Positions 1 through 7,479 of a stretch of 64,000 bases of DNA are shown here, one piece after another. Location: assembly GCF_024397975.1 (NCBI RefSeq), contig NZ_CP073745.1:1390501-1454500 (forward strand). The letters are read 5' to 3'. The number at the start of each line of letters is the position of its first letter. Within the stretch, counting starts at the first letter, position 1. The notes under the pieces were generated by a model, which saw only the letters and a list, made by a program, of their open reading frames with translations, made no database searches and was not told where the DNA came from. The position numbers and the translations under genes are program-made. The stretch is from Bacterioplanoides sp. SCSIO 12839. GTDB lineage: Bacteria; Pseudomonadota; Gammaproteobacteria; Pseudomonadales; Oceanobacteraceae.

Positions 1-1750
1 AATATTGAGCCAGTTCCTGTCGACTTTTTTGAGGTAAGAAAGCCAGAAAATTAAACTCGCCTTCCATTCTTAAGAAGTCCATATAAAGCCGTGTTAACAG
101 CTGATGGCCAATATTGCCGTACACATCAAATTCAGCCACTAATAAATAATGAATTCGCTCCAACAGAGGGTAAGTAATTACCCAGGCGGTTTTAGGGTTT
201 TGTCCTACCAGCCCTTTAACCACACTGGAACTGTCAAAGTGACGAAAAACGGTTAATGCCGCGTTCGGGTTTTTCCCTTCACCGTTCCAGATCAGGCTGG
301 TGTCAAAACGTTTGATATTATCAGACAATTGTTTATTCGCCTGACGTTTAGCCTTTAAAAACTCCCCTTGTAAATGGCTGTATTTAAACCAGTTGGTGAC
401 GATGCCCGAATTGCTTTCATCTTCTCCGGGCAAGCGTAAGTTTTCACTTTGCTGATTCAGAAAATCCGCCATCTCCTGATCTTTAACCTTATCCGGAGAG
501 GTGAAAAATACCCAAAAATGATCATTGATAACATTCAATGCGACCTGACCACGGCATACTGGCCCCTTAATAAAGCCCATGATGGTAAATTCAGCTTCTT
601 GCAGCATTAATTGGTAACGAGCACTAACTGGCAGATCTTTAAAGGCAATAAAGGGATTGGCTGCTACTTCATTGTCATACCCCGGCAGCGTGTTTACGGC
701 ATACTCCGGCGTTATAAATAAGTCGGTGAGCCAATCCATGCGTTGTTGATTTAAGCGATAGGGCATGTGTGTTTTGGCGACAATACTGGCATGGTTTAAC
801 TGTAAGCGGTAATACACTCGCTTAACGCCTGGATCATCATACGGACGGCGTGTAGCGATCGGCCGAATAGGTAGCCCTGGTGGTGTTGCGGAACGTACCA
901 GTTTAAAGAAGTAGCCCGGACGCTGTTCTGGCTCTTGCTGAGTAAATATGGGGAGCTCGGAAAAATACAAATTAGCCAGATACCAGTGTTCATAAATATA
1001 ACGACTGGTTAGTTGCTGTTTCAGAGAGTCTCCATTTAAAAAGTGTTCCCACTGTTGTCGTTGCTTCTCGATGTTCTCCGGAAGTTGCGGGGGCAAAGAC
1101 ATGGCAGCACCGGCCCGAATCCAGTCTGACAGTCTTTCATGTTCCTCCTCTGCCAGGGCTGGCAATGCATAAGGCATTCCCCAGAGCGGGTGGTCGACTG
1201 CAAACTGATTAAAATCTTCACGAGTGGTGCACTGCTGTTCGCGATCCAGGCCAAGGGTCACATCGTCATGAATTAACGGCGAGTCTTCAGCCTGGAAGTT
1301 TGGGTGTTGCTGTTTTAATTCCAGCATTTTATACAGCACCGAATTCTGGGTGTTAATGGCGGCGGTCTGGCTGCGTTCGTTGAGGATGCTGTGAAAGCCA
1401 CGTTCGCGCCATTGTTCGGTGGTGTGTGCATCAATGCCCAGGCGCTGTGGTGTGGAGGCCAAAATGCGTGTGCCGTTATAAACCAGCTCCGGATTCGCGC
1501 CACGCATAATGCCTTCCGGCGAGTTGAGTTTTAGTTGGCAGGGAGCATCGTAACAGCCATGACAAACGATGCAGCGCTGTTCAAAAATGGGCTTGATCTG
1601 CTGGTCATAATGATCTGCACTGGCAGTTCCCGGGGCTGAGCGCCTGTCGGTGATCACTCTCTCACCAAATAAGGCATCCAGATCTTCAGACAGCAAGGCA
1701 ACGCTGCTGCAACCGGCTAACAAAACCAAAACAACCAATAAACGAAACAC
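1..1750 (-). CDS. cti: Fatty acid cis/trans isomerase (CTI), 3' end outside window
   Basis: Periplasmic heme enzyme that converts cis- to trans-unsaturated fatty acids in membrane phospholipids, a rapid response to solvents and heat. The frame is open from a GTG at 1748-1750 to the window edge (583 codons), so the C-terminus is missing. The first 16 residues form a lipoprotein-like signal ending LLAGCSS. A cytochrome-c-type motif CIVCH follows at about residues 60-64 (C60, C63, H64), as known for CTI proteins. The GTG was chosen because a GGAGGAGGAG ribosome binding site lies four bases upstream and the signal peptide starts there. No ATG fits as well. It lies 87 bp downstream of a ketopantoate-reductase-family gene on the same strand but has an FNR-type palindrome in that gap, so it probably has its own promoter. 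The family call comes from length, motif and signal, and is fairly secure. Confidence 0.88.
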   Translation of the reverse strand, partial: MFRLLVVLVLLAGCSSVALLSEDLDALFGERVITDRRSAPGTASADHYDQQIKPIFEQRCIVCHGCYDAPCQLKLNSPEGIMRGANPELVYNGTRILASTPQRLGIDAHTTEQWRERGFHSILNERSQTAAINTQNSVLYKMLELKQQHPNFQAEDSPLIHDDVTLGLDREQQCTTREDFNQFAVDHPLWGMPYALPALAEEEHERLSDWIRAGAAMSLPPQLPENIEKQRQQWEHFLNGDSLKQQLTSRYIYEHWYLANLYFSELPIFTQQEPEQRPGYFFKLVRSATPPGLPIRPIATRRPYDDPGVKRVYYRLQLNHASIVAKTHMPYRLNQQRMDWLTDLFITPEYAVNTLPGYDNEVAANPFIAFKDLPVSARYQLMLQEAEFTIMGFIKGPVCRGQVALNVINDHFWVFFTSPDKVKDQEMADFLNQQSENLRLPGEDESNSGIVTNWFKYSHLQGEFLKAKRQANKQLSDNIKRFDTSLIWNGEGKNPNAALTVFRHFDSSSVVKGLVGQNPKTAWVITYPLLERIHYLLVAEFDVYGNIGHQLLTRLYMDFLRMEGEFNFLAFLPQKSRQELAQY

Positions 1751-1791
1751 GTTGCTCCTCCTCCAGCAAAACAGTCGCCCGAATTTTACCA

Positions 1792-1805
1792 TTGATCGTA
1801 ATCAA
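1792..1805 (-). promoter_or_regulatory. Perfect FNR/ANR-type box upstream of cti
   Basis: The 14-mer TTGATCGTAATCAA matches the FNR/ANR consensus TTGAT-N4-ATCAA in every defined position. It is centred about 48 bp upstream of the cti GTG. A class II activator geometry (-41.5) would put the transcription start inside the ribosome binding site, so it may act from another position or as a repressor site. Binding is inferred from sequence only. Confidence 0.55.
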
Positions 1806-1837
1806 TCGATCAGGCAAAACGTAAAATCGTATTTATT

Positions 1838-2884
1838 TTACGCTCTGTTTTTTATTTTTGGGTCTTGATTGATCGGGAGTGGCTGACACAAATCCAGCAG
1901 TTTACCAATGGAGTGATCTGGATGGTGGCGGTAATAATCTTCCATATATAACCGGGTCTGTTGGTGCACCTTTTGAAAATGGAAGGCGAGATAGGCCTCC
2001 AGCGGTAGTGGTAATACCTTGGGAGAGAGGTTGAGTAACAGGCGATAGAGCCACGGTCGCAGCATCAGCGAGCTGCCGATGTGTAGCAAGGTCCGGCCGA
2101 AGCCGACGGGTTTCTGCATGGGAATCAAAAAGCGTTGAGCCCTGGAGAGCGTTTTGAGATGTTGGGTGTTGTCACGCAATTGCTGAAAGCGCCAGTCGGA
2201 TGCTTGCAAGACGCATAAAAAAGTCATCAGGAAGGCGGAGGGTATGGCTGAATCCTCAATCGCAGATGCTGACACTTTGGCGCGGATGCCTCCCTGGTTA
2301 AATAACGCAGAAATCTGTTTGGCTAGCGGCTGTGATATTGATGAAATCGACATTTTTAGCGGCGGTAAATAATACGCGATGCCGCTGTTTTCTTGTTCTG
2401 TATCAGCTGGCAAGTGTTGGATTTGCAAGGGGTGGTCTGGAAGAGGCGCCTGATAGGCAATCAGGCTGATTAACCCTTCTGCAATAGGAGTGTGGGGTAA
2501 TTCCTGTTGTAATCGCTGACGATCTTCCCGGCTGGGCTGTAGCATCAATACCGGAGTATTTATACAGGCTTGTCGAACGTCGTCATAAGGCAATGAACGC
2601 AGTGCATCAGAAGGAATGGTCAGGATAATCAGGTCAAATCCGGATTTCTCTGTAGGCCACTGAGTAATAATATCGTCCGCAAAAAAATGTACTTCTGGCG
2701 ATGATGCGCTGCGGTTATTTAACGACTTATGGCTATTTAACGGCAATAGCGTCATACCTTGCGCGATTTGTGTGCGGTATTTTTCCTTAATCAGGTAGCT
2801 GACATGATTGCCGGCTTGCTGAAAATGATAGCCATACACCTGGCCTACTGCGCCAGCACCGACGATCAGAATATTCATACTCAC
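1838..2884 (-). CDS. Ketopantoate reductase family protein (PanE/ApbA-like)
   Basis: 348 residues. The N-terminus has a Rossmann nucleotide-binding motif GAGAVG near residues 10-15, typical of NADPH-dependent ketopantoate reductases, which make pantoate for coenzyme A. The protein is about 50 residues longer than classical PanE and its C-terminal half is diverged, so the true substrate is uncertain. The start is GTG, with GGGGGAC six bases upstream; an ATG two codons later is the alternative. A weak AT-rich hairpin (1820-1842) overlaps its stop codon and could end the transcript before cti. Upstream lies a glutathione S-transferase on the same strand, only 21 bp away, so the two are probably cotranscribed. 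Confidence 0.75.
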   Translation of the reverse strand: MSMNILIVGAGAVGQVYGYHFQQAGNHVSYLIKEKYRTQIAQGMTLLPLNSHKSLNNRSASSPEVHFFADDIITQWPTEKSGFDLIILTIPSDALRSLPYDDVRQACINTPVLMLQPSREDRQRLQQELPHTPIAEGLISLIAYQAPLPDHPLQIQHLPADTEQENSGIAYYLPPLKMSISSISQPLAKQISALFNQGGIRAKVSASAIEDSAIPSAFLMTFLCVLQASDWRFQQLRDNTQHLKTLSRAQRFLIPMQKPVGFGRTLLHIGSSLMLRPWLYRLLLNLSPKVLPLPLEAYLAFHFQKVHQQTRLYMEDYYRHHPDHSIGKLLDLCQPLPINQDPKIKNRA

Positions 2885-2905
2885 TTTGTCCCCCGGATCG
2901 GTCTT

Positions 2906-3571
2906 TTACGATGCGTAATCGTAAGGGCCGCCTTTTTGTAGCGCCGTTTGATACGTTTTTAAAGCGTGTATTTGTTTTACATAGCGACGAATATTCGGGT
3001 AGTCATTCATCGTTGTACGGGCTAAGGCCGCTTCTAACGGGAAGATCATCTGAAAATCGGCCGAGCGGATTGCATCGCCACAAAACCAGGTATGACTGGC
3101 CAGGTGTTTTTCAATGTAGTTCAGGTGTTTAATCAGATTGGGGCCAGAATAGGCAGCTTCTACTTTGTTGGCTAAAGTGCGGGCAATAGGCTTGATGAAA
3201 AAAGGCATGGGTGCGGTACGCATTTTTTCAAACAATAAAGCCATTACCATCAGTGGCATTAATGAGCCTTCACTGTAATGCAGCCAGTATTTATTTTGCC
3301 AATAATCGGCGTCCGTTTTATCCGGCTCGAAGTGATTGTCGGTCAGGCTGGCCAGGTACTCGATAATCAGCCCGGATTCGGCGATGACTTCATCATTGTG
3401 GGTGATCACCGGTGATTTGCCCAGCGGGTGTATTTGCTCAAGTTCTTTGGGAGCCAATGAAGTCTTGGCGTCGCGTTGGTAGGTCTTGATCTGATAATCC
3501 AGTCCCAGTTCTTCTAATAGCCAGATAATGCGTTGTGAGCGTGAGTTATTAAGGTGGTGCAGAGTAATCAT
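2906..3571 (-). CDS. Glutathione S-transferase family protein
   Basis: 221 residues, the usual GST length. The N-terminal thioredoxin-fold domain (residues 1-80) contains the cis-proline glutathione-site region (GKSPVI near 51-56) and an E-S pair (ESGLIIEYL near 65-73) that contacts glutathione in this superfamily. The rest is the all-helical C-terminal domain. It belongs to the group of small bacterial GSTs with unknown physiological substrate and is cytoplasmic. It is divergent from the thioredoxin/DUF4266/DUF3570 operon and shares that 160-bp intergenic region, which holds Fur-like sequences. It is followed closely by the ketopantoate-reductase-family gene. Confidence 0.85.
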   Translation of the reverse strand: MITLHHLNNSRSQRIIWLLEELGLDYQIKTYQRDAKTSLAPKELEQIHPLGKSPVITHNDEVIAESGLIIEYLASLTDNHFEPDKTDADYWQNKYWLHYSEGSLMPLMVMALLFEKMRTAPMPFFIKPIARTLANKVEAAYSGPNLIKHLNYIEKHLASHTWFCGDAIRSADFQMIFPLEAALARTTMNDYPNIRRYVKQIHALKTYQTALQKGGPYDYAS

Positions 3572-3672
3572 TGTATGCCCTCGAATTAGTTAATAGCGAG
3601 TTTAAAGATCTGCGCAAGAATTCAGAGGGTGTAATGTGCCATCCCGCGTTGTCAGAAGCACTGTTACTTATT

Positions 3673-3700
3673 GATAATGTTTCTCATAATCATTATTATC
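3673..3700 (+). promoter_or_regulatory. Overlapping Fur-box-like sites upstream of the tlpA/DUF4266/DUF3570 operon
   Basis: Two overlapping 19-bp windows resemble the Fur consensus GATAATGATAATCATTATC. The window at 3673-3691 matches 15 of 19 positions by hand alignment, and the one at 3682-3700 matches 13 of 19. The array ends 30 bp before the preferred start of the thioredoxin-like gene. Overlapping GATAAT-type hexamers are typical of strong Fur operators. Iron control is inferred. Confidence 0.55.
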
Positions 3701-3729
3701 GCGAGCGAGAGAATATGATGGAGTCCTCG

Positions 3730-4203
3730 ATGTTATCCCGCCTGTTTGTATTATGTATTTTGTTCAGCTCATTCACGATTAATGCTCTGGAAATCAACGA
3801 TGATGTTCCGCCTGAAGTCGCCAGTGTTCTGGAACTGGATGAAAATAAAATTACCATTATCGATTTTTTTGCGTCCTGGTGTGTTTCCTGTCGTGTTGAA
3901 TTACCCGAAGTTTCTGCGCTGACGCCACAGTTAGATTCCGCACAGGTTGATGTAATTGGTATTAATGTCGACGAAGAAGTACAGGAAGGGCTTGAATATA
4001 TTCAGTCATTTGATGCCACCGGTGGGTTGAATTTCCGGGTTGTGATGGATACCGAGCAAAGCCTGATCGAAGCTTTTGGGCCTTTAGGGATGCCTGCTTT
4101 GTATTATTTGCATCAAGGCAAGGTAAAAGCGATGCATCTGGGTGCTGTTGCCAACATCTCTGCTGTTATTCGTGACGATCTGAATAAGCTGGGTTATCGC
4201 TAA
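3730..4203 (+). CDS. Secreted thioredoxin-like (TlpA-type) thiol-disulfide protein
   Basis: About 157 residues from the preferred ATG at 3730, which has GGAG six bases upstream and is followed by a clear signal peptide (MLSRLFVLCILFSSF...). ATGs at 3715 and 3718 are alternatives, and the frame is open upstream to 3571. The active site is WCVSC (about residues 50-54) in the context FFASWCVSCRVELPE, as in TlpA/ResA-like periplasmic thiol oxidoreductases. The CVSC dipeptide is unusual compared with the more common CPPC or CPHC. A cis-proline is present in GMPALYY. It is the first gene of a three-gene operon, and its stop codon overlaps the next start (TAATG). Its likely role is to reduce or deliver thiols for the Cys-rich partner lipoprotein (inference). 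Confidence 0.82.
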   Translation: MLSRLFVLCILFSSFTINALEINDDVPPEVASVLELDENKITIIDFFASWCVSCRVELPEVSALTPQLDSAQVDVIGINVDEEVQEGLEYIQSFDATGGLNFRVVMDTEQSLIEAFGPLGMPALYYLHQGKVKAMHLGAVANISAVIRDDLNKLGYR

Positions 4204-4679
4204 TGAAAGAAGCACTTAGCTTACAGCCCATCTCTGGCCTTATGGGTATAGGCCTTTTGTGTACAGGGCTTTTTATGTCAGGGTGTTCATCTACAACGTA
4301 TGAAAAACCGAATGATGCCTTTCAGTCTTCAATGGCAGTGAAGGTGTCAATTGACGAGCCACTGTCGGCTGGTTCTGAAGAAAAACCAGTAAATTCACCC
4401 GCAAGTGTCCGCTCGGGTAAGCCAGTTGATATCGTGGCTGTGAAAGCGCCATCAAGTGCTAAAAAAGACGCGGATCACAGTGATGTATGGAGTCAGATTA
4501 AAGACTTCTTCACGATTGAAAAGGTTCGTCCGTGGCAAAAATCAATCCTGGCTCGGGATACGATGAAAGCGGCAGGCCCGATTCCGGGATCTGAAAAATT
4601 CAGTCTGAAAGTTTATACCTCAAAAGAAGGCAGTCGTGGCGGTACCGGTGTGGCCGGTGGCGGTTGTGGTTGTAACTGA
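4203..4679 (+). CDS. DUF4266-type lipoprotein with C-terminal GGGCGCN
   Basis: 158 residues. The N-terminus is a lipoprotein signal with lipobox MSGCSS (cysteine near residue 28). A roughly 70-residue variable, Ser/Ala-rich spacer follows. The C-terminal 60 residues carry the DUF4266 pattern: VRPWQKSILARDTM, then YTSKEGSRGGTG, ending GGGCGCN. Known family members are mostly short (about 70-80 residues), so this one has an extra spacer. The Gly-rich tail with two cysteines at the extreme C-terminus is the most conserved part and could be a metal or thiol site (inference). It is translationally coupled to the thioredoxin-like gene and followed 10 bp later by the DUF3570 gene. Function is not established. 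Confidence 0.8.
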   Translation: MKEALSLQPISGLMGIGLLCTGLFMSGCSSTTYEKPNDAFQSSMAVKVSIDEPLSAGSEEKPVNSPASVRSGKPVDIVAVKAPSSAKKDADHSDVWSQIKDFFTIEKVRPWQKSILARDTMKAAGPIPGSEKFSLKVYTSKEGSRGGTGVAGGGCGCN

Positions 4680-4689
4680 GGCCTTGGTA

Positions 4690-5862
4690 ATGAAAAAAAT
4701 AACTTCTTTATCCTTGCTGGCAGCGGCGGCGTCTATGGCGGTTGCTGAAGATAAGGTATCGCTGCAAAATCTTCAGTACGAAGAAAGTGATCAACGAATA
4801 AAAGTTGATGATTGGGTGTTGTCTGCCGAGCTGAATCCGGATGTTGATAATCAGATAACGGTTAATGCCGGATTGGATACCATTTCCGGCGCTTCCCCTG
4901 CCTGGCAGCCAAAAGTAACGTTAGAGCGCCCGGATAATTTTGAAGATATTAATCAGATTTCCGGCTCTCCGATATATGGTTACGACCCCGCGGGTTATGA
5001 AGTTCGTAATGTGGCGGTGCCAGATGAACGCCGTGTGTCTGCAGGGGCGGGTTGGTTAACGCGAGATAAACAACGAAATGAACTTTATGTGGGTGCTGAT
5101 TATTCTTCAGAGCCTGATTATTTGAGTCGTGCGTTATCCGCTTCTTATTTATGGTTTACTGATTCCAGTAAAAATACCAGTGTGACGATTGGTGCTTCCT
5201 TGCAGGCAAACCAGTCGAAGGTGTTTGATGCCTATTTCGATACGCACTGGGAAGATTTAAAGGCATTTAACCTTGAAGTGGGGTTGGGGCAGGTTGTTTC
5301 GACCCGAAGTGTATTAAGTGGTAACGTCTTCTTATTGCGGGATAGTGGCTATTTAACCAATCATTATCAGACGATTCTGCGCCAGGGCGATATTGATGGT
5401 GATGGCGTTTTTGAAACGTTATTGTCGGCTGAGCACCGTCCTGATTTACGACGTGCAGCAGGCGCTTCATTAAAATGGATGATGCAATGGCGCAGCTATT
5501 ATGCGACGCACAGCGGCTACCGCTTATTTCAGGACGATTGGGGCATACAATCTCATACGCTTGATTTTAAGCAGTATTTAACTCCGATAGATGATCTGAC
5601 GTTAAGTCTGGTCTGGCGTTATTACAACCAGAGCGAAGCCGATTTTTATAAAGACCCTGAAAGTGCAAGACCTGAGTTTTCGATTCAGGGCTATGGTAGT
5701 TCGGATCATCGTATGGGTGAATTCAGTGCTCAGACATTTGAATTGGGTGCAGCCTATGAGGTGGTTAAAGGAATTACCTTAAATGCACAAGTAGGCGAGT
5801 ATGACCACTCCACTGACTTCTCAGCCAGCTGGGTTGCCGCCGGAATTACCTTTAAGCGCTGA
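4690..5862 (+). CDS. DUF3570 family outer-membrane-like protein
   Basis: About 390 residues from ATG 4690. The frame is open further upstream, but only this start gives a signal peptide (MKKITSLSLLAAAASMAVA). The mature protein begins with a stretch containing GLDTISGASP, the hallmark of the DUF3570 family. Many alternating hydrophobic/polar segments follow, and the C-terminus (FSASWVAAGITFKR) ends in an aromatic/basic strand, consistent with an outer-membrane beta barrel. It is the last gene of the thioredoxin/DUF4266 operon and is followed by a strong bidirectional terminator. Its role is unknown; the gene order suggests it works with the DUF4266 lipoprotein at the cell surface. Confidence 0.8.
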   Translation: MKKITSLSLLAAAASMAVAEDKVSLQNLQYEESDQRIKVDDWVLSAELNPDVDNQITVNAGLDTISGASPAWQPKVTLERPDNFEDINQISGSPIYGYDPAGYEVRNVAVPDERRVSAGAGWLTRDKQRNELYVGADYSSEPDYLSRALSASYLWFTDSSKNTSVTIGASLQANQSKVFDAYFDTHWEDLKAFNLEVGLGQVVSTRSVLSGNVFLLRDSGYLTNHYQTILRQGDIDGDGVFETLLSAEHRPDLRRAAGASLKWMMQWRSYYATHSGYRLFQDDWGIQSHTLDFKQYLTPIDDLTLSLVWRYYNQSEADFYKDPESARPEFSIQGYGSSDHRMGEFSAQTFELGAAYEVVKGITLNAQVGEYDHSTDFSASWVAAGITFKR

Positions 5863-5886
5863 ATTGATATTCTAAAATAATGCATA

Positions 5887-5923
5887 AAAAAACCTTTCCG
5901 GTTAAAGCCGGAAAGGTTTTTTT
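5887..5923. terminator. Bidirectional intrinsic terminator
   Basis: An 11-bp perfect stem (5891-5901 with 5908-5918, loop TTAAAG) is flanked by an A-run on the left and a T-run on the right. It serves the DUF3570 operon and the convergent lipoprotein gene. Confidence 0.9.
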
Positions 5924-5956
5924 ATGTCGGTTTTCTAAGCTGATATTTAAAGGGTC

Positions 5957-7399
5957 TTAATAATTAACAACCTGATATTGGCTACCGTTATACATAATTA
6001 AGGCATCTTTAGTGGTTGCCATGCCATTAAATGTGGTTGAGGTTGTAAAGTTGTCAGCCACCTTACTGGTATCCGTATTGTGCAGGATGGTCAGTTCGTT
6101 GCCATGCAGAATGCTCAATAAGCCTCGCTGCGGATGGCTTTCAATATGAGTGACGGTATCGCTGTACTGAATGCTGGAAGTTGGGTTGGATATTGCCTGA
6201 CTCCAATCGCTGTTAGCGAATACTGAAACCTGATTTCCGTGTGCGACGGCTAATTTTTTGTCCTGATCAAAGAAGGTCAGGCTGCTTGCTCCATCCTGTT
6301 TGTAGCTTGATAGTAGCGTCAGGTTTGAGCTATCGAAAAGATGAATCTGGCCACTGTTCATCACCATGGCGATATGCATGCCGTTATTGGTGAAAGTCCA
6401 ATCCAGTAATGCATCGGTAGCACTCAGGGTGGTATCAACCAGGGCTGAAATGGTGGCGGTATTACCGTCAATACGGGTCAGGGAAACCGTGTTTTGATAA
6501 ATCTGAAACCCTACCAGTTGTTGGCCGTCCTGGCTCTGGATGACTGATTGAATATATCCGGTGCTGTTGTCCGGAGCGTTTGTCAGGCTGGTGTAGATGT
6601 TGGTATTACTTTGGATAAGGCTGTGGTTTGCCATTAAAACACCGTGTTTGGTGCTGGTGGAATCGGTGTAATACGGTGACACAAACCAGACGGTGTTGTT
6701 GTTGGTGTCTAAGAAGCCCTGGGTCAGAGGGGCTGGAGTATCGCCGCTGCCGTAGTCGTCGTCATCATCGTCTTCTTCGTCTTCTTCGTCTTCTTCGTCT
6801 TCTTCGTCTTCTTCGTCTTCTTCGTCTTCTTCGTCTTCTTCGTCTTCTTCGTCTTCTTCGTCTTCTTCGTCTTCTTCGTCTTCTTCGTCTTCTTCGTCTT
6901 CGTCGTCTTCTTCGTCTTCTTCGTCTTCGTCGTCTTCGTCGTCTTCGTCGTCATCAAGCGCCACGACGTTATGAGGGGAGACCGAATTGCCAGCCATGGT
7001 AGCAGTGCCGACTTGTGCTGAATCATCCAGGCCATTGATTAACACAGCGGCATTGGCGCATGAACCTAACAACGCTTGATTGCATGAAAACGTGGCCAGG
7101 ATGGTTTGCCCAAGCATATCAACGTCAACCAATGAAGCTGTTGCTCCGGCCGGTAGCGAAATTTGGGGCCAGTTTTTAACGTCCATTGCATTGATGGTGG
7201 CGTTGTCGGCTGTGGGTTGAGGTGGCAGCGTAGGTTGCTGAGGCTGCCCCGGTGTAGCTGGTGAACCTGGCTGAGAAGTGTCTATCTGTCCGCTTGTTGG
7301 GCGTTCGTTGTCATTTGAATTAGTGGAGCTGCCACTACCACCTCCGCCGCAGGCAGCTAGGAGGATGGCCAAAGATATGGGGTTGATAATACTTCTCAT
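5957..7399 (-). CDS. Lipoprotein with long Asp/Glu tract and propeller-like C-terminus
   Basis: 480 residues. A signal with lipobox LLAACGGGG is followed by a Ser/Pro/Gln-rich linker to about residue 70 and a small domain with two cysteines (about residues 100-120). Next comes an uninterrupted acidic tract of D and E (about residues 149-215), then a roughly 260-residue C-terminal part. That part has repeated motifs such as IHLFDSSNLTLLSSY, VSVFANSDW and LTILHNTD that look like WD/YVTN-type beta-propeller blades. The acidic tract is encoded by a near-perfect 9-bp tandem repeat. It is divergent from another lipoprotein gene 80 bp away and convergent with the DUF3570 operon. Surface exposure and calcium binding are plausible but inferred; I do not recognise a named family. 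Confidence 0.75.
   Translation of the reverse strand: MRSIINPISLAILLAACGGGGSGSSTNSNDNERPTSGQIDTSQPGSPATPGQPQQPTLPPQPTADNATINAMDVKNWPQISLPAGATASLVDVDMLGQTILATFSCNQALLGSCANAAVLINGLDDSAQVGTATMAGNSVSPHNVVALDDDEDDEDDEDEEDEEDDEDEEDEEDEEDEEDEEDEEDEEDEEDEEDEEDEEDEEDEEDEEDDDDDDYGSGDTPAPLTQGFLDTNNNTVWFVSPYYTDSTSTKHGVLMANHSLIQSNTNIYTSLTNAPDNSTGYIQSVIQSQDGQQLVGFQIYQNTVSLTRIDGNTATISALVDTTLSATDALLDWTFTNNGMHIAMVMNSGQIHLFDSSNLTLLSSYKQDGASSLTFFDQDKKLAVAHGNQVSVFANSDWSQAISNPTSSIQYSDTVTHIESHPQRGLLSILHGNELTILHNTDTSKVADNFTTSTTFNGMATTKDALIMYNGSQYQVVNY
6757..6955. repeat. 9-bp tandem repeat encoding the Asp/Glu tract
   Basis: About 200 bp made almost wholly of the unit TTCTTCGTC (minus strand: GAC GAA GAA), with interruptions at both ends (GTC/ATC units). 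The unit length is a multiple of three, so copy-number change would lengthen or shorten the acidic tract without frameshift. Other frames read as Leu/Arg or Lys/Thr repeats and are not genes. Confidence 0.95.
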
Positions 7400-7479
7400 T
7401 TGTTATTTACACTTCTATTCATTACTGTTTAAATGTTAATGATAAAGAATGTTATTTGCAATTGATAGGTTGACTCGTA

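Noticed and set aside
6757-6955. Possible CRISPR-like repeat array
   Set aside because: The unit is 9 bp with no spacers; it is a coding microsatellite.
6628-7035. Long reading frames rich in Leu/Arg and Lys/Thr repeats opposite or beside the acidic tract
   Set aside because: They are by-products of the 9-bp repeat read in other frames; only the Asp/Glu frame has a signal peptide and flanking domains.
7434-7452. Fur-like site between the divergent lipoprotein genes
   Set aside because: Only about 13 of 19 positions match, in an AT-rich gap where such matches are common.
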